From assembly GCA_030649165.1 (NCBI GenBank), contig JAUSGG010000167.1:1-33884 (forward strand): a DNA stretch of 33,884 bases, in the 5' to 3' direction. This stretch comes from Armatimonadota bacterium (lineage in GTDB: Bacteria; Armatimonadota; UBA5829; JAUSEB01). Shown piece by piece: positions 23,823-30,814 of the stretch (positions are counted from its first letter, which is position 1; every line of letters starts with the position of its first letter). Under the pieces are notes generated by a model that was not told the origin of the DNA, ran no database searches, and was given only the letters and a program-made list of their open reading frames with translations. The position numbers and the translations under genes are program-made.

Positions 23823-25139
23823 CTATCTCCACGCTTCCCGCAGCTTCCGGCCCAATTCCTCGACCAGATGATCGTCCACCGCTATCCGCATCTGCGGAAT
23901 CGTGCACGGCATTCCGTAGCTGAGCGTGGGATCGCCGTACCAGTTGGTCGGGCGGAAATCCAGGTTCAGATCGGCGTAAACGACCCCCTGTCCGTGGGTC
24001 TGCGCGATTACGTCCCCGGACGAGTTGATTATCATGCTGGGCGGGTTTATGGATGAGGAGACGAAATAAACGCCGTTGTCGAGCGCGCGAGTGCGCCAGG
24101 TGATCGGCTTGCCTCCGGCCACCGGCAGGAACAGGATTTCCGCCCCCCGATGCGCGTAATAGCGGGAAACCTCGGGAATCCACTCGTCGTAGCAGATGTG
24201 CATGGCGATCCGGCCGAAGTCCAGGTCGAAGACCGGATAGCTGTCCCCACAGGATATCCCCAGCTTCAGCTCGCCGAACATCGGGTGCGTTTTGCGGTAC
24301 TGTCCTATCACATCACCCTGGCGGTCGAACAGCACGGCGGTGTTGTAGATGTGCTTTCCGTCCTTGATCACCAGCCCGGCGATGACGTACATGCCGTATT
24401 CCTTCGCCTTGGCGGATATGACGCGGCACGTGGGACCGTCCGGCGCCTCCTCGGCAGTCGAATAGACATCCGGGATCAGCTTGGGATCGACCCCGCACGT
24501 GTGGGAGAACTCGGTGAGGCAGACGATATCCGGGCGCAGCTTGCCGGCCTGGTCGAGCATGTCGCTGATCCTGGCGCGCTGACCTTCCAGCGTCAGAGGA
24601 GCGTCCGGCCCTCCGTTCCACACGCGAGCCGCGTCCGCGGACAACGCCGGCGGCGACACGCCGAACCTCGTGGTGGCCACTCTCACTATGCGGTGCCGCG
24701 GCTTCGGAACCCGCTCGACCTGGGGGTCGTAATACTCGACTTCCCCCGTTTCCGAAGCCTTGAGGTACAGCTCTACCTTGTTCCCCTCGTAGTCGGTAAG
24801 CACGGGGAAGACCTGCTCCAGCACGGTCTCCTCGGCCCACGGCTCGCGCGGCAGCAGCAAATGCTGACCTATCTCGACAAACACCGAGTTCGCCGGATTT
24901 GCTATATTGCGGGTCTTCACTCTTACCGACGCACGGTACCAGTGACCGATCTGCATATCGGCCTCGCCCCGCCACCAACTGAACGCATGCTTATCGCCGT
25001 TGGCGGAAAGCACGAGGCCGCGGCCATTCGCGCCGTCGCGGACCGAATGCCCCGTCGCGATCTCATCCCGCGGCGTCACAAACTCCCAATTATCAGGCGC
25101 TCCCAGGAACGCCGGGTTCTTTACCAGATTATCGCTCAC
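23823..25139 (-). CDS. carbon-nitrogen hydrolase (nitrilase superfamily) with N-terminal beta-sandwich-like domain
   Basis: A 438-residue cytoplasmic-looking amidase/nitrilase-fold enzyme that cleaves a C-N bond in an amide, carbamoyl or similar substrate. The catalytic Glu-Lys-Cys triad is visible as E210 (CLTEFSH), K283 (YRKTHP) and C316 (HICYDEW). Residues 1-145 precede the catalytic domain; NPAFLGAPDNWEF and HWYRASVRVKT look like a carbohydrate-binding-type beta sandwich, unusual for this superfamily. There is no signal peptide. It starts with GTG at 25139, supported by GGAGG five bases upstream. Placed before the importer genes, it may process a nitrogen-bearing ligand, for example an amide-linked sugar; this is inferred from position. 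Confidence 0.88.
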   Translation of the reverse strand: MSDNLVKNPAFLGAPDNWEFVTPRDEIATGHSVRDGANGRGLVLSANGDKHAFSWWRGEADMQIGHWYRASVRVKTRNIANPANSVFVEIGQHLLLPREPWAEETVLEQVFPVLTDYEGNKVELYLKASETGEVEYYDPQVERVPKPRHRIVRVATTRFGVSPPALSADAARVWNGGPDAPLTLEGQRARISDMLDQAGKLRPDIVCLTEFSHTCGVDPKLIPDVYSTAEEAPDGPTCRVISAKAKEYGMYVIAGLVIKDGKHIYNTAVLFDRQGDVIGQYRKTHPMFGELKLGISCGDSYPVFDLDFGRIAMHICYDEWIPEVSRYYAHRGAEILFLPVAGGKPITWRTRALDNGVYFVSSSINPPSMIINSSGDVIAQTHGQGVVYADLNLDFRPTNWYGDPTLSYGMPCTIPQMRIAVDDHLVEELGRKLREAWR

Positions 25140-25154
25140 TTATGCCTCCGGTAT

Positions 25155-25196
25155 GGTTGTTGGTTGTTAGTTGTTGGTTGGCGGTTGGCGGTTGAC
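25155..25196. repeat. heptanucleotide array of 6 units, GGTTGNN class
   Basis: Units GGTTGTT, GGTTGTT, AGTTGTT, GGTTGGC, GGTTGGC and GGTTGAC fill the 59-base gap between the FG-GAP gene and the hydrolase. The TGA stop of the FG-GAP gene (25201-25199) follows the last unit. The same class occurs near folK at 171-209. Confidence 0.9.
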
Positions 25197-25198
25197 GG

Positions 25199-27949
25199 TC
25201 ACCGACCAAGACAATACAGGTTTCCATCCGAGCACGGAACCACAATCTCCCCCTTGCCGTCCCCGTTCACATCCGCGAAGACCGCCTGGCCGGGAGCGCC
25301 GTCGAACTGTTTGATCCACTTTACGTGGGATTCCGTTGCCGGCGCTGCGTCCTTGCCCAGGCAGTGCAGTGCCCCCTTCTCCGAGCTGAACAGTATTTCG
25401 TCAGATCCGTCTCCGTTCACGTCGGCGGCCGTGAGCTGTCCGATCGCGCCCATATTCTCCTCCCAGAGCATCTCCCCCGTCATGGCGTTATAGGCGCGGA
25501 TGAAGCCGTCTCTGAAGATGTAGACAAGCTCCATTTTGCCGTCGCCGTTCACGTCCGCCCAGCAGCCGGGATATGGAACCTGGGTAACGACGGCCTGGGG
25601 CAGGAACCAGATCGACTCACCGTACGGATGGAACGAGCCGACCGCCGCCTGGCTGATGAAAACCGCCAACTCCGGCTTGCCGTCGCCGTCCGCGTCGCCG
25701 GCGCCGAGCTGGCATCCGACCGCCCAAGCCCCGGCGAACAAGGGTGGCTCTCCGCCGGACAAGCTCTGATTTGAGACGTCTCGCGCGGGATTGACGAGCT
25801 GCTTTCCATCCTTTCCACCCAGAATGGTGTAGTGGACGGTGGAGCAGGTCATAGCTATATCGTCCAAGCCGTCACCATCGTAGTCGAATATGACTGGAGG
25901 CCGGTAATCGGAGCAGTTTCCATACATGCCTTCATAAAGCGTCTTGATGTCCCAGATGACCTTTCCCGTCGCGCTGTCCAGGGCCGCGCAGTGACCACTC
26001 GACTTCTCGCCCGTGAAAGTGACTACCACATCCATCGTCTTTTTGCTGGTGAAATGCCCGGCCGAGATCGATAGTACTGCGAGGGTGGCGTTCCCCGACC
26101 ATTTAATGCCGAAGTCCGCGGGCCACGCGCGCCTCCAGATCAGGTCGCCGTTCGTCTTGCACAACTCAACGCAATGCTGCTGCCATTTGGGATCGTCCGA
26201 GGAAGCCGCTATCCGCACGGCGATCATCTCAACCTTGCCATCGCCGTTGATATCCACGAACACAGGCGGCAGCTTGAGACCCTTGATGGTCTGAATCAGC
26301 TTCGTCGAGCCTTTGCCGGAGTTCTTCAGGACAAGATAGTCCTCTCCCGCTCCCGCGGTCACTACCTCGTTCACGCCGTCCCCGTCGAAATCCGTCACCA
26401 GGGTTGGGCTAAAAGCCGTGCCTTGCGCGGTCGCCGGATGCTGGATCGGAGGCGGGCCCGCGGGCATGGCCACTCCCTCGACGGGGCCGATGCCGTTTGC
26501 GGAACCCGCAAAAGCAGAGGCTTTGCCTGTGCTGTCAGTGATAAAGAAGACTTTTCCGTTCGGGCCATCGGCCAACTTGACGCGATCTCCTTCGTCGGGA
26601 TGGAAGCTCAGGCGCAGCTCGGGATCGTTCGGCTCGCGGACCAGCGTCCCGTCAACCGGGCTGGTCCAGACTGTGGTAAGGCCCTTGTCGGCGCTCCATT
26701 TCATCACGGATACCGGACCATTGTCAGTGTCGTGCAAACCCGTCCTGTTTCGAAGAAAGATCTCCGCTCGTCCATCGCCATCGATGTCGGCGCAGCCGAC
26801 CATAACCTGACCGACGAGTTCCTTCTTTGGCTCTTCACCAAATCCGAGCCATTTGTCCTTGGAGCCGAGGACCACCGCGCGCCAATTCTGGTCGCCCTTG
26901 CCGTCGAAATAGTTGCAGACTACCTCGCCCCAGCCGTCTCCATCCACGTCGCACGCGCCTTCCGGCAGGAACTCTTCCTTGCCTTTCAGCGTTGTGTCCT
27001 CTCCCGGCTCGAAGACGTGGTTCCAGCGAAGGGTCATATTCTTTCCATCGTAGTCGATCAGAACCATCTTGTTGTAGTAGCTGCTTATCACGATCGACGG
27101 ATAGACGCCGGGCCGCATGTGGGGGTAAATGTTGAAGCGGCCGCCGTAACTGCGGGTCCGGGGCGGCCAGGTAACCCGGCACATCTCCTGGCCATGATTC
27201 ACCTCGAACATCCTGACGCACATCTGAGACATCAGCAGAATCTCGTTCTGGCCGTCGTTATTCATGTCGCCAACGCAGAGCTGGGGGAAGTAGATGAAAT
27301 CATCGGCCCACTGCCACGACCAAAGCTTGTAGCCGTCCTCTATCCCCTTGTCCCAGCAGAACAGGTGAAGCTCGCAACTGCCGCCGTAGGGAAATATCGA
27401 TCGCAGCAACTGAAGCCCCTTGCGGTTCCTGTCGATCTTGCCGAACCTGTAGTCGCCTCCGTTAGTAGGGTTGAGCTCGGCCTTCCACCGGATTGTCCCC
27501 TTAGCCGGATCGAAGATGAAGTAGAGTGGAGCCATCGCGTTGAGGCCCGTTCCGAGCATCAGCGGCTCTTTTCCGCCGTCGCCGTCGAGATCGTCGAAGG
27601 CGATCAGGGAGAAGGATCTGGAGATCGGGACGCTGCGCCAGCGGACTTTGCCGTCCGCGTCGCGCCGCACCACGCGCCAGTTCTCACACGCGTAGTTTTC
27701 CGCCGCGCCGTCGCCGTCGAAATCGGCGCTGATGGGGTAAACGGGCGCGGCGCCGATCTTGCCGGTCCACAGAACGCCGGGCGCTTTGGATATCTTACCC
27801 TTGACTTCGGCGCGGCCTGAGCGCGGCAGGCCGCCGCCGGTCATCGGCCAGTCGCCTTTTGCCGCCCCTGCCGGACACCGGACCATGGCGCAGAATGCCA
27901 ACATGACCACGGTCAAAGAGAGAAGAGTTCTCGCATGAGAGTTCGTCAT
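25199..27949 (-). CDS. secreted FG-GAP/VCBS repeat protein
   Basis: A 916-residue exported protein built of beta-propeller-type blades. It has a signal peptide (about 1-29, LLSLTVVMLAFCAM) and I count twelve calcium-binding loops of the DxDGDGxxE type, for example DFDGDGAAE, DLDGDGGKE, DVDGDGWGE, DIDGDGRAE, DINGDGKVE and DVNGDGKGE. The segment near the end, YNAMTGEMLWEENMG, resembles a PQQ-like propeller blade. There is no lipobox or sorting signal at the C-terminus. Such proteins bind ligands or polysaccharides at the surface; a role in capturing the substrate of the downstream importer is possible. AGGAGG lies four bases before the ATG. Confidence 0.9.
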   Translation of the reverse strand: MTNSHARTLLSLTVVMLAFCAMVRCPAGAAKGDWPMTGGGLPRSGRAEVKGKISKAPGVLWTGKIGAAPVYPISADFDGDGAAENYACENWRVVRRDADGKVRWRSVPISRSFSLIAFDDLDGDGGKEPLMLGTGLNAMAPLYFIFDPAKGTIRWKAELNPTNGGDYRFGKIDRNRKGLQLLRSIFPYGGSCELHLFCWDKGIEDGYKLWSWQWADDFIYFPQLCVGDMNNDGQNEILLMSQMCVRMFEVNHGQEMCRVTWPPRTRSYGGRFNIYPHMRPGVYPSIVISSYYNKMVLIDYDGKNMTLRWNHVFEPGEDTTLKGKEEFLPEGACDVDGDGWGEVVCNYFDGKGDQNWRAVVLGSKDKWLGFGEEPKKELVGQVMVGCADIDGDGRAEIFLRNRTGLHDTDNGPVSVMKWSADKGLTTVWTSPVDGTLVREPNDPELRLSFHPDEGDRVKLADGPNGKVFFITDSTGKASAFAGSANGIGPVEGVAMPAGPPPIQHPATAQGTAFSPTLVTDFDGDGVNEVVTAGAGEDYLVLKNSGKGSTKLIQTIKGLKLPPVFVDINGDGKVEMIAVRIAASSDDPKWQQHCVELCKTNGDLIWRRAWPADFGIKWSGNATLAVLSISAGHFTSKKTMDVVVTFTGEKSSGHCAALDSATGKVIWDIKTLYEGMYGNCSDYRPPVIFDYDGDGLDDIAMTCSTVHYTILGGKDGKQLVNPARDVSNQSLSGGEPPLFAGAWAVGCQLGAGDADGDGKPELAVFISQAAVGSFHPYGESIWFLPQAVVTQVPYPGCWADVNGDGKMELVYIFRDGFIRAYNAMTGEMLWEENMGAIGQLTAADVNGDGSDEILFSSEKGALHCLGKDAAPATESHVKWIKQFDGAPGQAVFADVNGDGKGEIVVPCSDGNLYCLGR

Positions 27950-28130
27950 GTTTCCTCCTGGAATGACGGTGACGCTATTACTCGAAAACGTGCAAGGGGA
28001 GATATTACAGACGAGTTCTAGAGTAAGGGGTGAAATTCCTCTCCACCGAAGCTATTACATCGCTGCTCGACAGGAGTTATCGGCCACGAACCGCACTGCA
28101 GGAACAGATTGCCAAGGCACAGTAAGATAT

Positions 28131-28245
28131 GGTATATTACACGCGTTTCTATGGTATATAGTGAATACTCGGTATAGGAATCTGGCATACCGAGCCTGTT
28201 AGAACCGAAACCGTATCATTGACAGTGCTCAAGCCAGCAGGTATA
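28131..28245. repeat. four GGTATA hexamers, possible operator
   Basis: GGTATA occurs at 28131, 28153, 28171 and 28240 on the same strand; the first two are embedded in the longer repeat ATGGTATAT, 22 bases (about two helical turns) apart. The last overlaps the -10 of the proposed promoter at 28219-28247. This suits a regulator binding on one face of the DNA, but AT-rich sequence makes chance copies likelier. Confidence 0.4.
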
Positions 28246-28247
28246 CT
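28219..28247 (+). promoter_or_regulatory. near-consensus sigma-70 promoter
   Basis: TTGACA (28219-28224), a spacer of exactly 17 bases, and TATACT (28242-28247): eleven of twelve consensus positions. Expected transcription start near 28254, leaving about 80 bases of leader before the ATG at 28333. Confidence 0.75.
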
Positions 28248-28332
28248 GCTTATGTTTACGGTTTCTCTTGCTGTAAATGGAGAGGACGAGAATGGAATCT
28301 GATTAGGATTATCGGCCTGACGGAAACAAGCT

Positions 28333-29119
28333 ATGCGAGATGGCAAGTTTGATAGCAGACTGGCCCGCGTCTACTACCTCATCGGTGTTTTATACTACCT
28401 CTACAAATTAGTCTTGGTCGTCGGAGGCGTTGGGATTATTGGTTCCATAGTCTCCCTTCGCGGCTTTCGTTTTGCCAACGAAACACTCATTGCCTCAATC
28501 TTCATCCTCATCTGGGGCATCAACCTGCGGTTCAAAGTGAGCAAGATCCAGCGCCATAGCGCCAACCCAGGTCTGCACATTATGACGGAGGAGTGTGTTT
28601 ATTCCGTTCTGGGCGGCGGCAGATTCCGGTACACCAAGAGACTTAGGCTGAAGGCACTGCGTGAAGGTGTGGATCACTATGACCATAAATTCATCTGGAC
28701 GGGAAGAGGAAACAATCAACATATCCATGCAGAAAATGGTCGCTGGCGTCGCTGTTGATAACATTATTGTGTCAGACGAGCCTTTTGGCCCCAATAAGTC
28801 GTGCCGGGTGACCTTCGAGAGGCCCTTGCGACGAAAAGAAATAGTGGAATTCAGCTATACAATGGAGTTGGTGGACGAAGAACGTGCCGCACGTCCTTAT
28901 CTTGCGCAGAAGATAAAGGTCCCGATTGACACACTTATTCTGCGCGTCCGATTTCCAGCGGGTGAGAACCCTGGCGAATGCCTGAAACTGATATACGAAT
29001 CGCACGGAGCTACGATTCCACTGCTTGAAGAGAAAGCCCATCTCTCGATAGATGTTGATGAGGTAAGATGGGATATACCTCATCCGCGCATCTCCCGCTA
29101 TTATCAGATACGCTGGTAG
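28333..29119 (+). pseudogene. frameshifted gene for a small membrane protein of unknown function
   Basis: One coding region is split between two frames. The first frame (from ATG 28333) gives two hydrophobic helices (about residues 14-44 and 52-70) and then RYTKRLRLKALREGVDHYD and HKFIWTG. Around 28700-28706 the sense continues in the next frame, as ETINISMQKMVAGVAVDNII and on to YYQIRW before the stop at 29119. One extra base in GGAAGAGGAAAC would explain the break. The joined product would have about 261 residues. The original frame otherwise stops at 28758. GC content is visibly lower than in neighbouring genes, hinting at acquisition. A sequencing error cannot be excluded. A strong promoter precedes it. 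I do not recognise the family. Confidence 0.65.
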
Positions 29120-29177
29120 TGTTCTTTTCGCCGTCTAGTGCTTTCCCCCTTCCGTGTTTTCGTGATAGGTGCCGCGG

Positions 29178-29951
29178 CTACCTGAGTCGAAACAGCTTCT
29201 CCGCATTGGCCGTCGTTGTCGCGGCGACTCCCTCGATACCCAGGCCAAGCTCCTCGGCGATCCTCGCCGCCACGCGCGTCACGTAGCCCGGCTCGTTTCG
29301 CTTGCCGCGGACCGGCTGGGGGGCGGCGTAGGGGGAGTCAGTCTCTACGACCAGCGCGTTCAACCCGACGCGCCGGACCGTCTCCCTCAACTCATCGTTC
29401 TTTTTGTAGGTGACCGGCCCAGCGATTCCCAGGATAAAACCCATTTCCATAGCGGCGCGGGCGAACTGTTCGCCGCCCGAGAAATGGTGCATAACCCCCG
29501 CCGCGTGGCCGACCCCGGTCTGCCTCAATACCGCCAGGACTTCCTCGGCGGCCTCTCGGGTGTGGACGATCAACGGCAGGTTAAGCTCGATGGCGAGCGC
29601 AGCCTGTGCTCTGAAGGCTTCGATCTGAACCTGCCTCGGCGACAGGTCATAGTGAAAGTCCAGTCCGATTTCGCCAATCGCCACCACCCCGCCCGCCCCG
29701 GCCAGGGCGCGAATTTCGGCGAATGTCGCGGCGTCGAGGGTCTTTGCGTCGTGAGGGTGAACGCCGACCGCGGCGTAGATTCCCTCGAATCGGCCCGCCA
29801 GCTCGACCGCGCGCCTGCTCGAAGGCAGGTCATAGCCGGGGACGATGATGCGCTCCACTCCTTCCTGGGCCGCGCGTTCGATTACGCGCTCCAGGTCGTG
29901 GTCGAAGTCCTCGTGGTTCAGGTGCGCGTGCGTGTCTATGAGCCTGAACAT
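29178..29951 (-). CDS. tatD: TatD-family metal-dependent hydrolase (DNase)
   Basis: A cytoplasmic two-metal hydrolase of the TatD/YcfH group, with 3'-5' exonuclease or DNA-repair-type activity in studied members. The 257 residues carry the full metal site: H8 and H10 in DTHAHL, E94 in GEIGLDFHYD, H130 in VHTRE, H155 in HHFSGG and D205 in ETDSPY. Its ATG overlaps the TGA of the preceding alpha/beta hydrolase gene by one base, and there is no clear ribosome binding site, so translation is probably coupled. It is the last gene of the operon that begins with the STAS protein. The symbol is assigned at family level; paralogues YcfH and YjjV cannot be told apart here. Confidence 0.93.
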   Translation of the reverse strand: MFRLIDTHAHLNHEDFDHDLERVIERAAQEGVERIIVPGYDLPSSRRAVELAGRFEGIYAAVGVHPHDAKTLDAATFAEIRALAGAGGVVAIGEIGLDFHYDLSPRQVQIEAFRAQAALAIELNLPLIVHTREAAEEVLAVLRQTGVGHAAGVMHHFSGGEQFARAAMEMGFILGIAGPVTYKKNDELRETVRRVGLNALVVETDSPYAAPQPVRGKRNEPGYVTRVAARIAEELGLGIEGVAATTTANAEKLFRLR

Positions 29952-30727
29952 CAGGATATGGAGGCCATGCGGCTCGTCAGGAAGTCGTCGATAGCCGCAT
30001 TCACCAGATCGTGGCGGAAATAATAAGAAAAGTGGTCGCCGTCCTCGATCACTTCAAGAGCGCTGTCCGCGATACCTTCGTAGAGGACCTGGGCGGAATG
30101 CTGAATCTCCTCGCGCTCCTTCTCACCAACGATGACCAGCGTCGGGGCCCCGATCTCACCTAACCGCGTGGTCGAGTCGAACGACTGCGCCGCTCGCAAC
30201 TGGGCCTCAGTAGTAAGTCTGTTGACGCCGGCCACCTGCTGCGACAGCCATTCCGGGGAATCCGTATCAACGCGCGCTCCGCCGAAAAGCCCTCGGATCC
30301 AACCGACGGCGCCGCGACGAGGCGCCCCCCGGGGCGTGAGCCACGAAAGAAGCCTGTCGGCATGCGCAACGGGCAGTTTGGGAAAGGAAGAGATGAGTGT
30401 CAGAGCGGCGGTCTGCTCCGGATAGGTCATGGCGAACTCCTGAGCTATCATTCCGCCGACTGAGTGGCCGCAGACAGCGGCGTTGTATATATGGAGACTC
30501 TTGAGCAACTCACCCAGGTCGCGGACCAACAGCGATATGGAATACTCCTCTGCTTGCCTCGCGGCACGGAGATCGTACGCGATAACCCGGTATTTCGGGG
30601 ATAGGCCCAATATCTGCCGGCGGAAGCATTCGCCCGTCTCGGCCAATCCCGGGATGAAGACTACCGGCAGGCCATCGCCGGCATCTTGATATGTCACCTT
30701 CACACCGCTTATCTTTACAACAGGCAA
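29951..30727 (-). CDS. alpha/beta-fold hydrolase
   Basis: A 258-residue soluble hydrolase with the nucleophile elbow G87-H88-S89-V90-G91, the oxyanion-side motif FIPGLAETGE (about 24-33), and the catalytic His at H232 in DGDHFSYY. The acidic member is probably E202 or E204 in VGEKERE, where Asp is more usual. A cap segment rich in Arg and Pro lies at about 120-160. It begins with TTG at 30727, with AAGGAGG nine bases upstream. Its substrate cannot be told; RsbQ-type hydrolases that accompany partner-switching regulators are an interesting parallel, because a regulator of that kind is encoded directly upstream. Confidence 0.85.
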   Translation of the reverse strand: MPVVKISGVKVTYQDAGDGLPVVFIPGLAETGECFRRQILGLSPKYRVIAYDLRAARQAEEYSISLLVRDLGELLKSLHIYNAAVCGHSVGGMIAQEFAMTYPEQTAALTLISSFPKLPVAHADRLLSWLTPRGAPRRGAVGWIRGLFGGARVDTDSPEWLSQQVAGVNRLTTEAQLRAAQSFDSTTRLGEIGAPTLVIVGEKEREEIQHSAQVLYEGIADSALEVIEDGDHFSYYFRHDLVNAAIDDFLTSRMASIS

Positions 30728-30747
30728 TCGGCAAAGCCTCCTTTATT

Positions 30748-30814
30748 CAGGGTTCCAGGGTTCTAAGGGTCTCAGGGTTTGGGGTCCTCAGCGCAGAGAA
30801 CTCAGAACTCCCTA
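30748..30814. repeat. octad array followed by CTCAG heptads at a gene end
   Basis: CAGGGTTC occurs twice (30748-30763), then TAAGGGTC, TCAGGGTT and TGGGGTCC in the same 8-base register to 30787. Heptads CTCAGCG, CAGAGAA, CTCAGAA and CTCCCTA follow at 30787-30814; the last holds the TAG stop (30814-30812) of the sensor gene. Confidence 0.65.

Larger units (their letters stand above)
27950..28332. other. AT-richer divergent intergenic region
   Basis: 383 bases without a credible gene between the divergent FG-GAP gene and the frameshifted gene. It is AT-richer than its surroundings. It holds the near-consensus plus-strand promoter at 28219-28247, four GGTATA hexamers, and on the minus strand TTCACT-N18-TGTAAT around 28167-28138, a weak candidate promoter for the FG-GAP gene. 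TTTAC and GTAAA flank 13 bases near 28255-28277 as a short dyad. Confidence 0.6.

Noticed and set aside
26174-27820. 548-codon plus-strand frame opposite the FG-GAP gene
   Set aside because: Its repeated VAVDI- and HVA-like pattern is the antisense image of the DxDGDG loops; no ribosome binding site or known domain.
28252-28302. Sixteen-codon leader peptide after the strong promoter
   Set aside because: Its ATG lies at or before the expected transcription start near 28254 and no ribosome binding site precedes it.
30748-30787. Telomere-like AGGGTT repeats
   Set aside because: Only a few degenerate 8-base units inside an operon; they fit the intergenic short-repeat pattern seen elsewhere in the window.
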